Below are positions 47,290 through 55,686 of a DNA stretch of 64,000 nucleotides, piece by piece; the stretch's first letter is position 1; each line of letters starts with the position of its first letter. The translations under genes and the position numbers were made by a program. Source of the DNA: Vicia villosa (taxonomy: Eukaryota; Streptophyta; Magnoliopsida; Fabales; Fabaceae). The DNA lies in the NCBI RefSeq assembly GCF_029867415.1, contig NC_081184.1, forward strand, positions 112,551,476 through 112,615,475, written 5' to 3'. A model generated the notes under the pieces. That model made no database searches. It had not been told where the DNA came from and saw nothing but the letters and a program-made list of their open reading frames with translations.

Positions 47290-49549
47290 TTAAGATGAAA
47301 ATTTTGTGGGACAATTACGACTATCATGGGATGCATATCTCTTACAAGTTTTACAAAGTCTTGTTCTCTTTTGTTGTTCTTCTATAGCCTTCTCTTTTCC
47401 CCCTTTAATTCTTTTTCCACAACCTTTAGTATGTGAAGGTTGGGGTGGAAGAACTTCAATTTCCTTAGATACATTGCAACCAATAAAAGCCTCCAACTCA
47501 TCCAAAGGTTTTGGTATGATGTCACTCTTCATATTAGCCATTTTCAATTCAATACTACAACCCTCATTGAAAATTAGGAGCAGTTTCTCTTTATTTGAAC
47601 CGGCCATATGCATGCATTTAAACAATTGTGCCCATGCTTTTGAAACTAATGTCCTATCACTTTCAAATTTAGAGCATGCCTCTAATACATTTCCATCACA
47701 ATAAAAAACGGGCTTACTTGTTGATAGTTTCGTCCATCTATCAACGATGTAATGACTTGGAATATTACTAAAACCTCTCCCCTTTAGTACAAAAAGAATA
47801 TGTCGGCATGGCATCCCTTCAGAGTCAAACATTTTGCATGAACAACAAGCAATGTGGTTAGACAAATTATACACAACTTTCTTATTTTTGCTCACTTTGG
47901 TGTCATTAACCACAACATTATCAAGTATAGAAAATATTAAATTCTCACCTTCATTGTGCATTCCTTCAACTCCACAATCCACACATGCACTCCATAACTC
48001 CCTCTGAAATATGTAAAAATTTTCATGAGTATAAACCTCTCTACCGTGCTTCTCCAAATCCATGCTCATCTTTAACTCTGGATTAGAATGAAGTGTATCA
48101 TTATCTGCAAGTTGTTCTTTATGCCTCTGTGCTTCTAATGCAGAATCAAATCGCATCCAAAATTCCACTAAAGTAAGATTCTTGTTCAAGTAGTTACCAA
48201 AGAATGAATTTTCACTCTCTGATCTTGAAGTTGTTCTCAAAATTCGAGCCATAAACATATCTTTAAAATAAGCTGGTATCCACATGCTTCTAAGATCATA
48301 CATTTTAGAAAGCCAAACATTCTCTTCCAACTTGAAATCACTAATAACATTATTCCATTTTAATTCAAATTCTTCCGAGGACTCTGAATTCCAAACACAT
48401 GACTTTAGACGATTATTAAAATCCGCATTCGAATTTAAGGAACCACCCACTTTTTCTGAAAGTTTTTTTAAAAATGTGCCACATACAAAATCTATGAGAA
48501 GACCCATTAAAAACCTCTTCCACTGCATTCGTCATAGCTTGGTCTTGATCTGTTATTATCACAACAGGTTTATGTCCTCCCATTGCTTTCAAAAATGCCT
48601 CAAACAACCACACAAATGATTCATTTTTTTCATCAGCTAACAATGCAGCCCCAAAGGTTATACTTTGACGATGATGATTTACGCTAGTAAATGGAGCGAA
48701 AATCATGGAATACTTGTTTGTACTATATGTTGTGTCAAATGAAATTACATCTCCAAACAAAGAGTAATTTTTTCGACAAATTCCATCAGCCCAAAACACG
48801 TATTTTAGCTTCCCTTCATTATCAGCCTCATAATCATAGAAAAATGAGTGGTTCATCTCACGTTTTCTTCTAAAATTATCAATAAACATATCTGCATCAG
48901 AGTCTTTGATCAATTCTTTTAAATTTCTTGAATAATTCTAAAAATCCCTTTGTGTACATCCTATGTTTTCATAACTCCCGACCTGCTCCTTCATTATTTG
49001 ATAAACTTTTGAAGTCCCCACATTAGCTCTATTGTAGGAAAACAATAAACTTTTATGAACACTATTCACACTACTTACTGATCTTAACAATTGTTTCTTT
49101 CTAGGCGTGACTAGTCCATGTGAATGACCTTCATGAAATTTTGAGACTTCATATTTACCCTCAATAGTTCTCTTGAAAATAATTTTTGCTTTACATCCCT
49201 CTCGTGTCAGTTTTCTTTTTCTGCTTTTAGCCAAACTATTTTCAGCCATAACCAACTCAGGAATCACTTTCTTTTTTTCTACTTTAAGACATTCTTTTGA
49301 GCAAAGAAAATATTTCCACTTGACACCAATTTTATCTTTTGTTTCAGTCGAACTACGTACACTAAAACTAACTGCATGTGCATAATTTTTATAAAATACT
49401 CCCCCTTATACTAAAGTATCAAATACCTTGCCAATCACAGGTTTGAGTTCATCAGCACATACAGGAATCCATTCCTCCAATGTGTGTTCTTGATCATTGA
49501 CGTCTTTTAGCGGTGAGGCTAAATCAACATCACTATCATTCATCTCCAT
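47290..49549 (-). pseudogene. FAR1-related (FRS/MULE-derived) protein gene, inactivated
   Basis: The minus frame starts at ATG 49549 (MEMNDSDVDLASPL). It continues with the FAR1 DNA-binding domain (FYKNYAHAVSFSVR, REGCKAKIIFKR, VSKFHEGHSH). The MULE-type transposase core comes next (VISFDTTYSTNKY with the first Asp, IITDQDQAM with the second, HRFCMWHI). The SWIM zinc finger reads CSCKMFDSEGMPCRHIL, and a terminal Cys-rich tail reads CKTCKRYASHDSRNC. Lesions: in-frame TAA at 49406-49408, in-frame TAG at 48938-48940, and a frameshift at an A-run near 48467-48473 after MWHIF. FHY3/FAR1 proteins are transposase-derived transcription factors of light signalling. This copy may be a decayed FRS gene or an old transposase; no terminal inverted repeats were found around it. 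Confidence 0.88.
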
Positions 49550-49874
49550 AAAAATATTCTTAATAAAAACAACAAAAAAACTATTATAAATAACCTAGCA
49601 ATTAAAAAAATAAAATAGTCTTCATGAATATAGTGTAAAGTGACTGAATGTCGTATGTAATTACTAGTATATATAAATTGACTAGTATTATTTGTGAATT
49701 TCTAATTCATTTGCGAACATTTTTTGCTTGCAATTAATATTAAATTATGTGTTTGATCATGGATGTAAACAATGTTCAGGGGAGAATACCATAAAAGAAA
49801 AGTAGATATAGTATTCATGTATTCTCATAAATCAATATTCATGATGAATTAAAATATATTCTTCATAAGAGTTG
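49550..49874. other. AT-rich spacer
   Basis: Nothing identifiable between the FAR1-related pseudogene start and the MULE target duplication. Confidence 0.5.
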
Positions 49875-49883
49875 TCTTTTAGT
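49875..49883. repeat. 9-bp target-site duplication of the MULE (left)
   Basis: TCTTTTAGT here is repeated exactly at 58624-58632 beyond the other end of the element. Nine bases is the diagnostic duplication of Mutator-superfamily transposons. Confidence 0.9.
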
Positions 49884-50145
49884 GAAAAAAAAATTAAAAT
49901 AACCAGGTTTAATAAATAAAATACAGAAAAAACCACCTTTTCAGGGTATTTACCAAACTGTCTAGGTTTGGGACATACTGGAAGAGAATGCGCCAAATGA
50001 AATGGCGCATGCATGTCACACAAGCCAAACCATTTGGCGCATAAGAAGGAAAATTAGGGCAAGAAATTGCAAGCCATTTGAAATGGCGCATGTGGCCATG
50101 TATTAACACATAGGCGCCAAACCAATTGGCTCCTATGTGTGGGCC
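49884..50145 (+). repeat. Left terminal inverted repeat of the MULE, with hairpin cluster
   Basis: Outer 100 bases match the right end in reverse complement. The inner part holds four GCGCCA/TGGCGC hairpins: 49988-50010 (ATGCGCCA, 7-nt loop, TGGCGCAT), about 50022-50042, about 50071-50091 and about 50111-50135. Confidence 0.88.
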
Positions 50146-50411
50146 ATTTTTTTTTTCAAAATTAACCCGTTTCGGGTATTTTCGCGTACCGTTTTCGATT
50201 TCGGTCTATTATTTTCGTAAAAACGTCTAATAAATCAAGTTTGTAAAATCTTATTAACCCTAAATAATGTAATGTATGCGTTATCGATATCGGTTTTTTA
50301 TTAAAGCTCAATTTATTGATGAAAGACCGATGAACGGTTACAAGAGGTGAACGGTTACAAAAGGTGGTAAGCGAAACTGATACATTGCATTAAAAAAAAA
50401 TACAGATTATA

Positions 50412-52808
50412 CTAAACTTGCGACGATGTCGTGCCACGATTAGGGCATCTCTTTATATTGTGCCCCACCTGACGGCAAATGCTGCATTTTCGTTCCATTT
50501 TGTCGCGGACGTCCATTTCGGTCCTAATCCGTGTACTATTGGGACGCCCTTTTTTCTTTCGCCGCATTGCGTCGTTTTGCCAAACTACCTCTCCATCATA
50601 CTCAGGCCAGTAATCCTCCCTGGCCACCACAGGAAACGCAACACTGTAAACTCTGAGCAACGTCTGAGTCTTGTAAATCGGAGACAGTAGTGATATAGCG
50701 TCGCGGTGGGCATACGCACATGCAACTATGACGTGTGAGCAAGGCATACGAAAAGCTTGAAACCTTCCACAGTCGCACCAATCTTCGTCAAGAAGAACCC
50801 TATATTGTTGCCTTGGCAGTCCCTCATTGTGGTCAATTGTCTCGCGCACACTGAACGTGCGATTGAATCGGTCGAAAGAAGTCACTTGATGAGTGTTCGC
50901 TTTTGCCGACTGCTGTTGCATAAATTTCATGCAACTATCGCTTAATAGTTGACCATCTTGCCTAACATCACCCCATCTCCTGCCTCTTGTTGAGAAGAGT
51001 GAAGCCATCCTAAAGTATGTGGCTTCCACCTGTGCTGTGATTGGTAGGTTACGGATGCCTTTGAAAACGCCATTCATGGATTCCACGAGATTAGTTGTCA
51101 TATGGCCCCATCGCACGCCATTGTCGTAAGCCCTTGTCCATTTGTCCCTGGAAAGATTATCTACCCAAGTACCTGCCTCTGGATTTGTCATTACAATCTC
51201 ACTCCGATAATGCTGGAATGTGGGTTGGGTCAACGCATAACCAGCATTGACTAGGGCCTTTCTTAGATGTCTGTCCTTGATCTCCCGCATGAAGTTTTGG
51301 GCTATGTGGCGAATACAATATACGTGTTTTGAAGGGGGGTCATGCCATCCGTTCGCTGGATTGTTGTAAGCACTCTCTATGGAAGCGTGCCTATCAGAGA
51401 TTAAACATATGTCAGGCTGGGGAGCAACATGTTCCCGGAGGTTCCTTAGAAAGAAACTCCAAGCCGCTGCAGTTTCACCTTCGACGATAGCAAATGCCAC
51501 TGGAAATATGTTGCTGTTACCGTCTTGTGCAACCGCCATGAGCATGGTTCCTTTGTATTTGCCGTATAACCATGTCCCATCAATTTGAAGTATGGGTTTA
51601 CAGTGTGCAAAACCTCGGACGCAAGGTTTGAACGCCCAAAAAAGCCGATGGAATATTCCGTTTCCCTGGACAGGGTTTCCATCCGGGGCATGCGCGGGCA
51701 GTGTCTCTAGAATCGTAACAGTGCCAGGTGCGTAACTGTGTAGCGCATTGAGGTATCGGGGAAAAATTTTGTATGACTCCTCCCAGTTGCCGTAGACTGT
51801 CTCAATTGCCTTTGTTTTTGCAACCCACGCCTTTCTGTAAGATGGAGTGTAGTTGAAGGTTGTGACGATGTGGGATATTATATTTTTAACCTTCAGAGAC
51901 GGATCGGAGCTTATGAGAGGCAAGATCTCCTGGCACATAAGATCGGCACTGAGTTTTGTATGATCCTGGGAATTGTTAGGGTTGACACACGTGTGTTTCT
52001 GCGTAATCGACCCTATTTTCCATGCATTGCTTCTCTTCCTATAAGAGGCCAACAGTCTGAACCCGCACTCTGGATTTTTACAAGTGATTACATACCGTTC
52101 CAGGTTTGAACGATCTACTTCAAAATCAACGTTGTTCGCCATGTGCCATTTTTTTATTCTTCTCAGACATGCCTCCTTAGACGGAAACTTGTCTCCTTCC
52201 TTTAATTCTTCGTCGTTTTGGATGTAGGGCGTGAAGAAGATGTCAGATGATGGTTCGTCACCTTGGAGGTTCAAGTTACCCATATGTGCTGGAGGTGCGT
52301 ACGCATGAGCTGGAGGCACCAAGGTTTGCTGCTCGTCGTCGGATTCCTCGTTGACCATGTCGTCAAATTCGGTTTCCAGATCGTCTTCTTCCTCGTCAAT
52401 GACGTCAACCTCGTCTTGCTCGTTGACTGGTGGGTCAATAACCTGTGACTGGACAACATTAGTTTCTTGTGTCTCAGCCTGAAGAGTGACGTACAGCTCG
52501 ATGGAATCCAACCCACAGTATTCGTGGGTGGTGAACATATCTTGCAAGTCTTCGTCATTGGCAATCTCCATTTCGTAAAACTTGACGGTGTTGTCTTCAT
52601 TGAAATTGGGACATTGGTAAAAAACGCTTGCAATAGGACCCATTGCAATCTTAGAGTACAGTCGTTGAATGAAGTACGAAAATGTTGCTCTTTTGCTCAA
52701 CAACAATGGTACAACCTGAGTGTTTCTCATCACAAAACCGGCTATCTCATGAGAGTAGGTCTCACCGTTTAGATGGGCATGGACAAGATACTGGGTTGAT
52801 GAAGTCAT
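50412..52808 (-). CDS. MuDR-family transposase (intact, 798 aa)
   Basis: Residues 1-115 form a PB1-like N-terminal module (VFYQCPNF, DDEDLQ-type ANDEDLQDMF, IELYVTLQ), then an acidic linker (130-160). MuDR DNA-binding domain at about 200-275 (KEGDKFPSKEACLRRIKKW, CKNPECGF, ITQKHTC). The MULE DDE core has ILQIDGTWLYGKYKG (D410), LISDRHASIESAY (D472), YCIRHIAQNF, and TTNLVESMNGVFKG (E576). The SWIM zinc finger uses C678, C680, C690 and H692. A CCHC knuckle follows (C775, C778, H783, C788). All catalytic positions and zinc ligands are present, with no stops, so it should be able to excise and integrate elements with matching ends. It lies with its 3' end toward the left terminal repeat, as in many MULEs. 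No introns seen. Confidence 0.95.
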   Translation of the reverse strand: MTSSTQYLVHAHLNGETYSHEIAGFVMRNTQVVPLLLSKRATFSYFIQRLYSKIAMGPIASVFYQCPNFNEDNTVKFYEMEIANDEDLQDMFTTHEYCGLDSIELYVTLQAETQETNVVQSQVIDPPVNEQDEVDVIDEEEDDLETEFDDMVNEESDDEQQTLVPPAHAYAPPAHMGNLNLQGDEPSSDIFFTPYIQNDEELKEGDKFPSKEACLRRIKKWHMANNVDFEVDRSNLERYVITCKNPECGFRLLASYRKRSNAWKIGSITQKHTCVNPNNSQDHTKLSADLMCQEILPLISSDPSLKVKNIISHIVTTFNYTPSYRKAWVAKTKAIETVYGNWEESYKIFPRYLNALHSYAPGTVTILETLPAHAPDGNPVQGNGIFHRLFWAFKPCVRGFAHCKPILQIDGTWLYGKYKGTMLMAVAQDGNSNIFPVAFAIVEGETAAAWSFFLRNLREHVAPQPDICLISDRHASIESAYNNPANGWHDPPSKHVYCIRHIAQNFMREIKDRHLRKALVNAGYALTQPTFQHYRSEIVMTNPEAGTWVDNLSRDKWTRAYDNGVRWGHMTTNLVESMNGVFKGIRNLPITAQVEATYFRMASLFSTRGRRWGDVRQDGQLLSDSCMKFMQQQSAKANTHQVTSFDRFNRTFSVRETIDHNEGLPRQQYRVLLDEDWCDCGRFQAFRMPCSHVIVACAYAHRDAISLLSPIYKTQTLLRVYSVAFPVVAREDYWPEYDGEVVWQNDAMRRKKKGRPNSTRIRTEMDVRDKMERKCSICRQVGHNIKRCPNRGTTSSQV

Positions 52809-52901
52809 TTTTGGAGGGGAAAGTGCGCGGGTGTTGTAATCTCAGGTCAGATTAGGTAAAATTGTTGGTGTGAGTTGTAATGTTCAGTATATGTTGGATG
52901 T

Positions 52902-52910
52902 CTTATAAAT
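52902..52910 (-). promoter_or_regulatory. Candidate TATA box of the transposase gene
   Basis: Minus-strand ATTTATAAGA lies about 95 bases upstream of the transposase ATG at 52808. It is weaker than the boxes of the two small genes. Confidence 0.35.
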
Positions 52911-53066
52911 TGAGGTTCATATGTCCTTGCATTATCTCAACACATAGACACGCTGATCTATGTCCTGTACCCCATCACGCGTCTGAAATGATTCCTGATA
53001 AGATTCCTGTAACGATTCCCCTAGGCAGAGCATGCATGCAACCCTATCTGGCAGCTAGTTCTGCAA

Positions 53067-53070
<4 letters not shown>

Positions 53071-53141
<71 letters not shown>

Positions 53142-53207
53142 TTATTTATTTATTTATTTATATATTTATTTATTTATATATATGTATATATTTATTTATT
53201 TATATAT

Positions 53208-53288
<81 letters not shown>

Positions 53289-53295
53289 TAAATAA

Positions 53296-53340
<45 letters not shown>

Positions 53341-53504
53341 TATATATATATATATATAAATAAATAAATATATATATAAATAAATATATATATATATATA
53401 TATTTATTTCTATATATATATATAATTATATATAAATATAGATTAATATATATATATATATATATATAAATATAGATATATATATATATATATATATATA
53501 TATG
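53071..53504. repeat. Compound (TA)n / (TTTA)n microsatellite
   Basis: About 430 bases of TA with interspersed TTTATTTA and AAATAAAT blocks. Self-complementary overall and able to fold back. Open frames across it are artefacts. Confidence 0.95.
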
Positions 53505-53530
53505 GTGGTTCTTACAGACCCACTAGTATA

Positions 53531-53690
53531 GGTCTGCCACTATCTTCCGAATTGATTATAAAAGACAGGCACACTGATCTAGGTCTGCAACAGGATTCCG
53601 TATTGACTGTAAAAGACAGACACACTGATCTATGCCTGCCACCAGATTCCGAATTGATTAAAAAAGGACAGTCACACTGATCTAGGTCTG
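53531..53690. repeat. 51-bp minisatellite, about three units
   Basis: Units begin GGTCTGCCA/GGTCTGCAA/TGCCTGCCA and end CACACTGATCTA, at about 53531, 53582, 53633, with a partial unit at 53685. A related single word CACGCTGATCTATG occurs at about 52950 on the other side of the TA array. Confidence 0.85.
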
Positions 53691-54026
53691 TTCATATATA
53701 TTTTATTTAATAAACAAATAAATTTGTAATTAATAATTATTTGTATTTTAATAATATATTTTACTAATTATAACTATAGTTAATAATTACGTATATAAAT
53801 TATCAATTATATGTATGTTAATTATTGTACCCGTCCACTAGGTTAAATATTGTCCAGACGAAAACAACTAACACAACAACCACATTTTTTTTAATTCCAT
53901 GACCATGCGTTGACAACACAAAACCATCGGTAAATCACGATGTTACGTTGCAGAATACAAAATAAGAGAAAAGAACACAGAACAACTAGTACTCTTTGCA
54001 ACAAATAAAACAACAGTTAATCTAAA

Positions 54027-54350
54027 CTACTCTAGTGTCACTGCAATAACAAGGGGATCTTCAACGCCTCGGTTAACTTCTCCACTGTGTGTCCAAAACA
54101 TTAGATCCACGTCCACATCGTCTTTCACACGATCCCAATAATACATGTAGGTGCCTTCAGGGTTATTATCGGTCAACGTAATGTATGGACACCGGTATTC
54201 TAGCTGTTTAACTTTTCTAGTTGGACCATCGAGTTGACGAAACCCAGTGTTGATGGCTCTAACAACTCTCTGGAAATTCCAGTGAGGGTTGAGGCAAACC
54301 CGCATGTGACTACCTTCCTCATAGAAGACCACCGCCCAAATAGAGTTCAT
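54027..54350 (-). CDS. Small MULE-encoded protein, PB1-like module (107 aa)
   Basis: Starts MNSIWAVVFYEEGSHMRVCL and contains LEYRCPYITL, YYWDRVKDDVDVDLMFWTH and VEDPLVIAVTLE. I do not recognise a named family. The order Y-x-C-P, then D-D/E-D-x-x-x-MF, then a terminal beta strand ending V-T-L, follows the transposase N-terminal module (YQCP...NDEDLQDMF...ELYVTLQ) and the 122-residue neighbour. A strong TATA box lies 63 bases before the ATG, which supports this start and real expression. No zinc finger or membrane segment. A role as accessory or partner protein for transposase is inference. Confidence 0.7.
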   Translation of the reverse strand: MNSIWAVVFYEEGSHMRVCLNPHWNFQRVVRAINTGFRQLDGPTRKVKQLEYRCPYITLTDNNPEGTYMYYWDRVKDDVDVDLMFWTHSGEVNRGVEDPLVIAVTLE

Positions 54351-54412
54351 TTTTAAGTGTTTACACTATGACTGAAAGAAGGGTTGGGACTTCAACTCCA
54401 CACAGACACTGC

Positions 54413-54420
54413 TATTTATA
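54413..54420 (-). promoter_or_regulatory. TATA box of the 107-aa gene
   Basis: Minus-strand GCTATAAATAGC, a near-ideal plant TATA box, about 63 bases upstream of the ATG at 54350. Confidence 0.65.
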
Positions 54421-54586
54421 GCGGGTGGAAGGCAGAGGGAAATTTTATTGTTAATTATTAATAACTTTAATAAAATATCATTTCATTGAAATATGTTAAC
54501 AACATTTAATTGAAAGGTACAGATATGCTAAGAGCATTTAATTGAACAATACAGAAGTTACTGAAATGATATAGAAATAGTAGCGC

Positions 54587-54955
54587 CTAGGATATAACAA
54601 CGGTTAAAACAATGTCTTCTCTGTCCTCCATCATTAGAGTGCATTGGATGTCGTCTTCCATAGTCTCCCACCAACGCTGCCTTTCGAGAAAAACACCTCC
54701 CCTTGTTCGAAGTCTCTTGATAGATCGGATTTGTTCGCCTGGAACGAACTCCCCGTCCAGAAACCTGAGGATGTTTCTCTTAAGCTGCTCCATGGTTTGG
54801 ATATTCCAGAACATCACTTGCATGGGAGGTTTGACTGCCGAGAATATAACGTAGCCGTTCCTTCTACGAACGTCCGGTTGATAATTCAGACGCCTAACAG
54901 GAGGTGGAGGCTCAGAAGTCCGGTGCGAACCATCTGGCCTTATTCGAGTTCTCAT
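54587..54955 (-). CDS. Small MULE-encoded protein, PB1-like module (122 aa)
   Basis: A basic, Pro-rich N-terminus (MRTRIRPDGSHRTSEPPPPV) is followed by VIFSAVKPPMQVMFWNI, QLKRNILRFLDGEFV, IRSIKRLRTRGG, RWWETMEDDIQCTLMMED and IVLTVVIS. The second half follows the same pattern as the 107-residue neighbour (W-x3-x-DD-x-x-x-LM...V-x-V). No named family is recognised. A TATA box precedes it by about 35-43 bases. Gene order on the minus strand is 122-aa gene, 107-aa gene, transposase, each with its own promoter-like motif rather than one operon-like unit. Intergenic space to the 107-aa gene is about 240 bases. Confidence 0.68.
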   Translation of the reverse strand: MRTRIRPDGSHRTSEPPPPVRRLNYQPDVRRRNGYVIFSAVKPPMQVMFWNIQTMEQLKRNILRFLDGEFVPGEQIRSIKRLRTRGGVFLERQRWWETMEDDIQCTLMMEDREDIVLTVVIS

Positions 54956-54989
54956 TTTTCAGTGTGGGTACTAGTGCGCCCGAAACCCT

Positions 54990-54998
54990 AATTTATAG
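54990..54998 (-). promoter_or_regulatory. TATA box of the 122-aa gene
   Basis: Minus-strand CTCTATAAATTAGGG lies about 40 bases upstream of the ATG at 54955. Confidence 0.55.
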
Positions 54999-55582
54999 AG
55001 GCATAGACGTCTTGCCGTTGCCTCATTTTCTCATTAGGGTTTCTTCTGGGAAGACCAAGTAGGTAACAGTACCAAAACCCTAATTCATAAACGGAAACCC
55101 TAATTTTGAAAAAAAAAATGATCCTTCTAATGCGCCATTTGAATTGGCGCATTAGTGCCTTTTCTTTACTGGAAGTCGCCAAATGGAATGGCGCATTAGA
55201 AGAATTTTTAAAAAAAAATGCCAATTGATTTGGCGCATGCCTTGTTGGTGTGGACCACCACCTGGCCCCACATGGTCCCCACATGCATGTGCTGAAACGA
55301 TTCCAGGAGTTACTGTAAACCAGCATGGAGTTACTGTTAACAAGCATGCGACTGTAAAAATTTCTGCTAAGATTCCTGATCAGATTCCTGCCAGGATTCC
55401 TCCTACTCCTGCATGCATGCTACCCGAGCTGTCACATAGACCTGAGCTGCATGCATCTAACCATGCCTTGTCACCGATACTTTGACTGCATGCATGCCAA
55501 CACATCCTGCAGAAGCAACACCAAACAATTATGGCTGTGTTGACATGTCAAGCATGCATGATGTTACCGTTTTTCCCTCATC
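54999..55582. promoter_or_regulatory. Central divergent promoter region of the MULE with hairpin cluster
   Basis: The space between the minus-strand small genes and the plus-strand PMD gene. It holds three more hairpins of the terminal type at 55130-55152, 55175-55196 and 55218-55238. It also holds a GATTCCTG-repeat block (about 55365-55410) and several CATGCATGC palindromes (RY-element-like) at 55413-55500. A control region shared by divergent genes is inferred. Confidence 0.6.
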
Positions 55583-55593
55583 AATATATATAG
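55583..55593 (+). promoter_or_regulatory. TATA box of the PMD gene
   Basis: CAATATATATAGC lies about 95-105 bases upstream of the ATG at 55687. Confidence 0.5.
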
Positions 55594-55686
55594 CACTTGG
55601 AATTCTGCAGATACATCACCATTGTAACTCATCTACTCTTAGAACAATCCTTTTGCAATCAGCTTACGAATTTTCAGCCTTCAACC

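Larger units (their letters stand above)
52809..54026. other. Upstream region of the MULE transposase with TA-rich array and minisatellite
   Basis: 52980-53045 contains GATTCCTGATAAGATTCCTG and CATGCATGC, related to 55370-55420 before the PMD gene. 53071-53504 is a complex (TA)n/(TTTA)n array. 53530-53690 is a 51-bp minisatellite. The rest is AT-rich and may hold the 3' end of the neighbouring small gene's transcript. Confidence 0.6.

Noticed and set aside
47290..49549. FAR1-related pseudogene as cargo or transposase of the neighbouring MULE
   Set aside because: It lies outside the 9-bp duplications of the MULE, and no inverted ends were found around it.
54612..55485. Plus-strand ORFs opposite the 122-aa gene and in the central region
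   Set aside because: Antisense shadows without domains; the minus-strand frame has a TATA box and a pattern shared with its neighbour.
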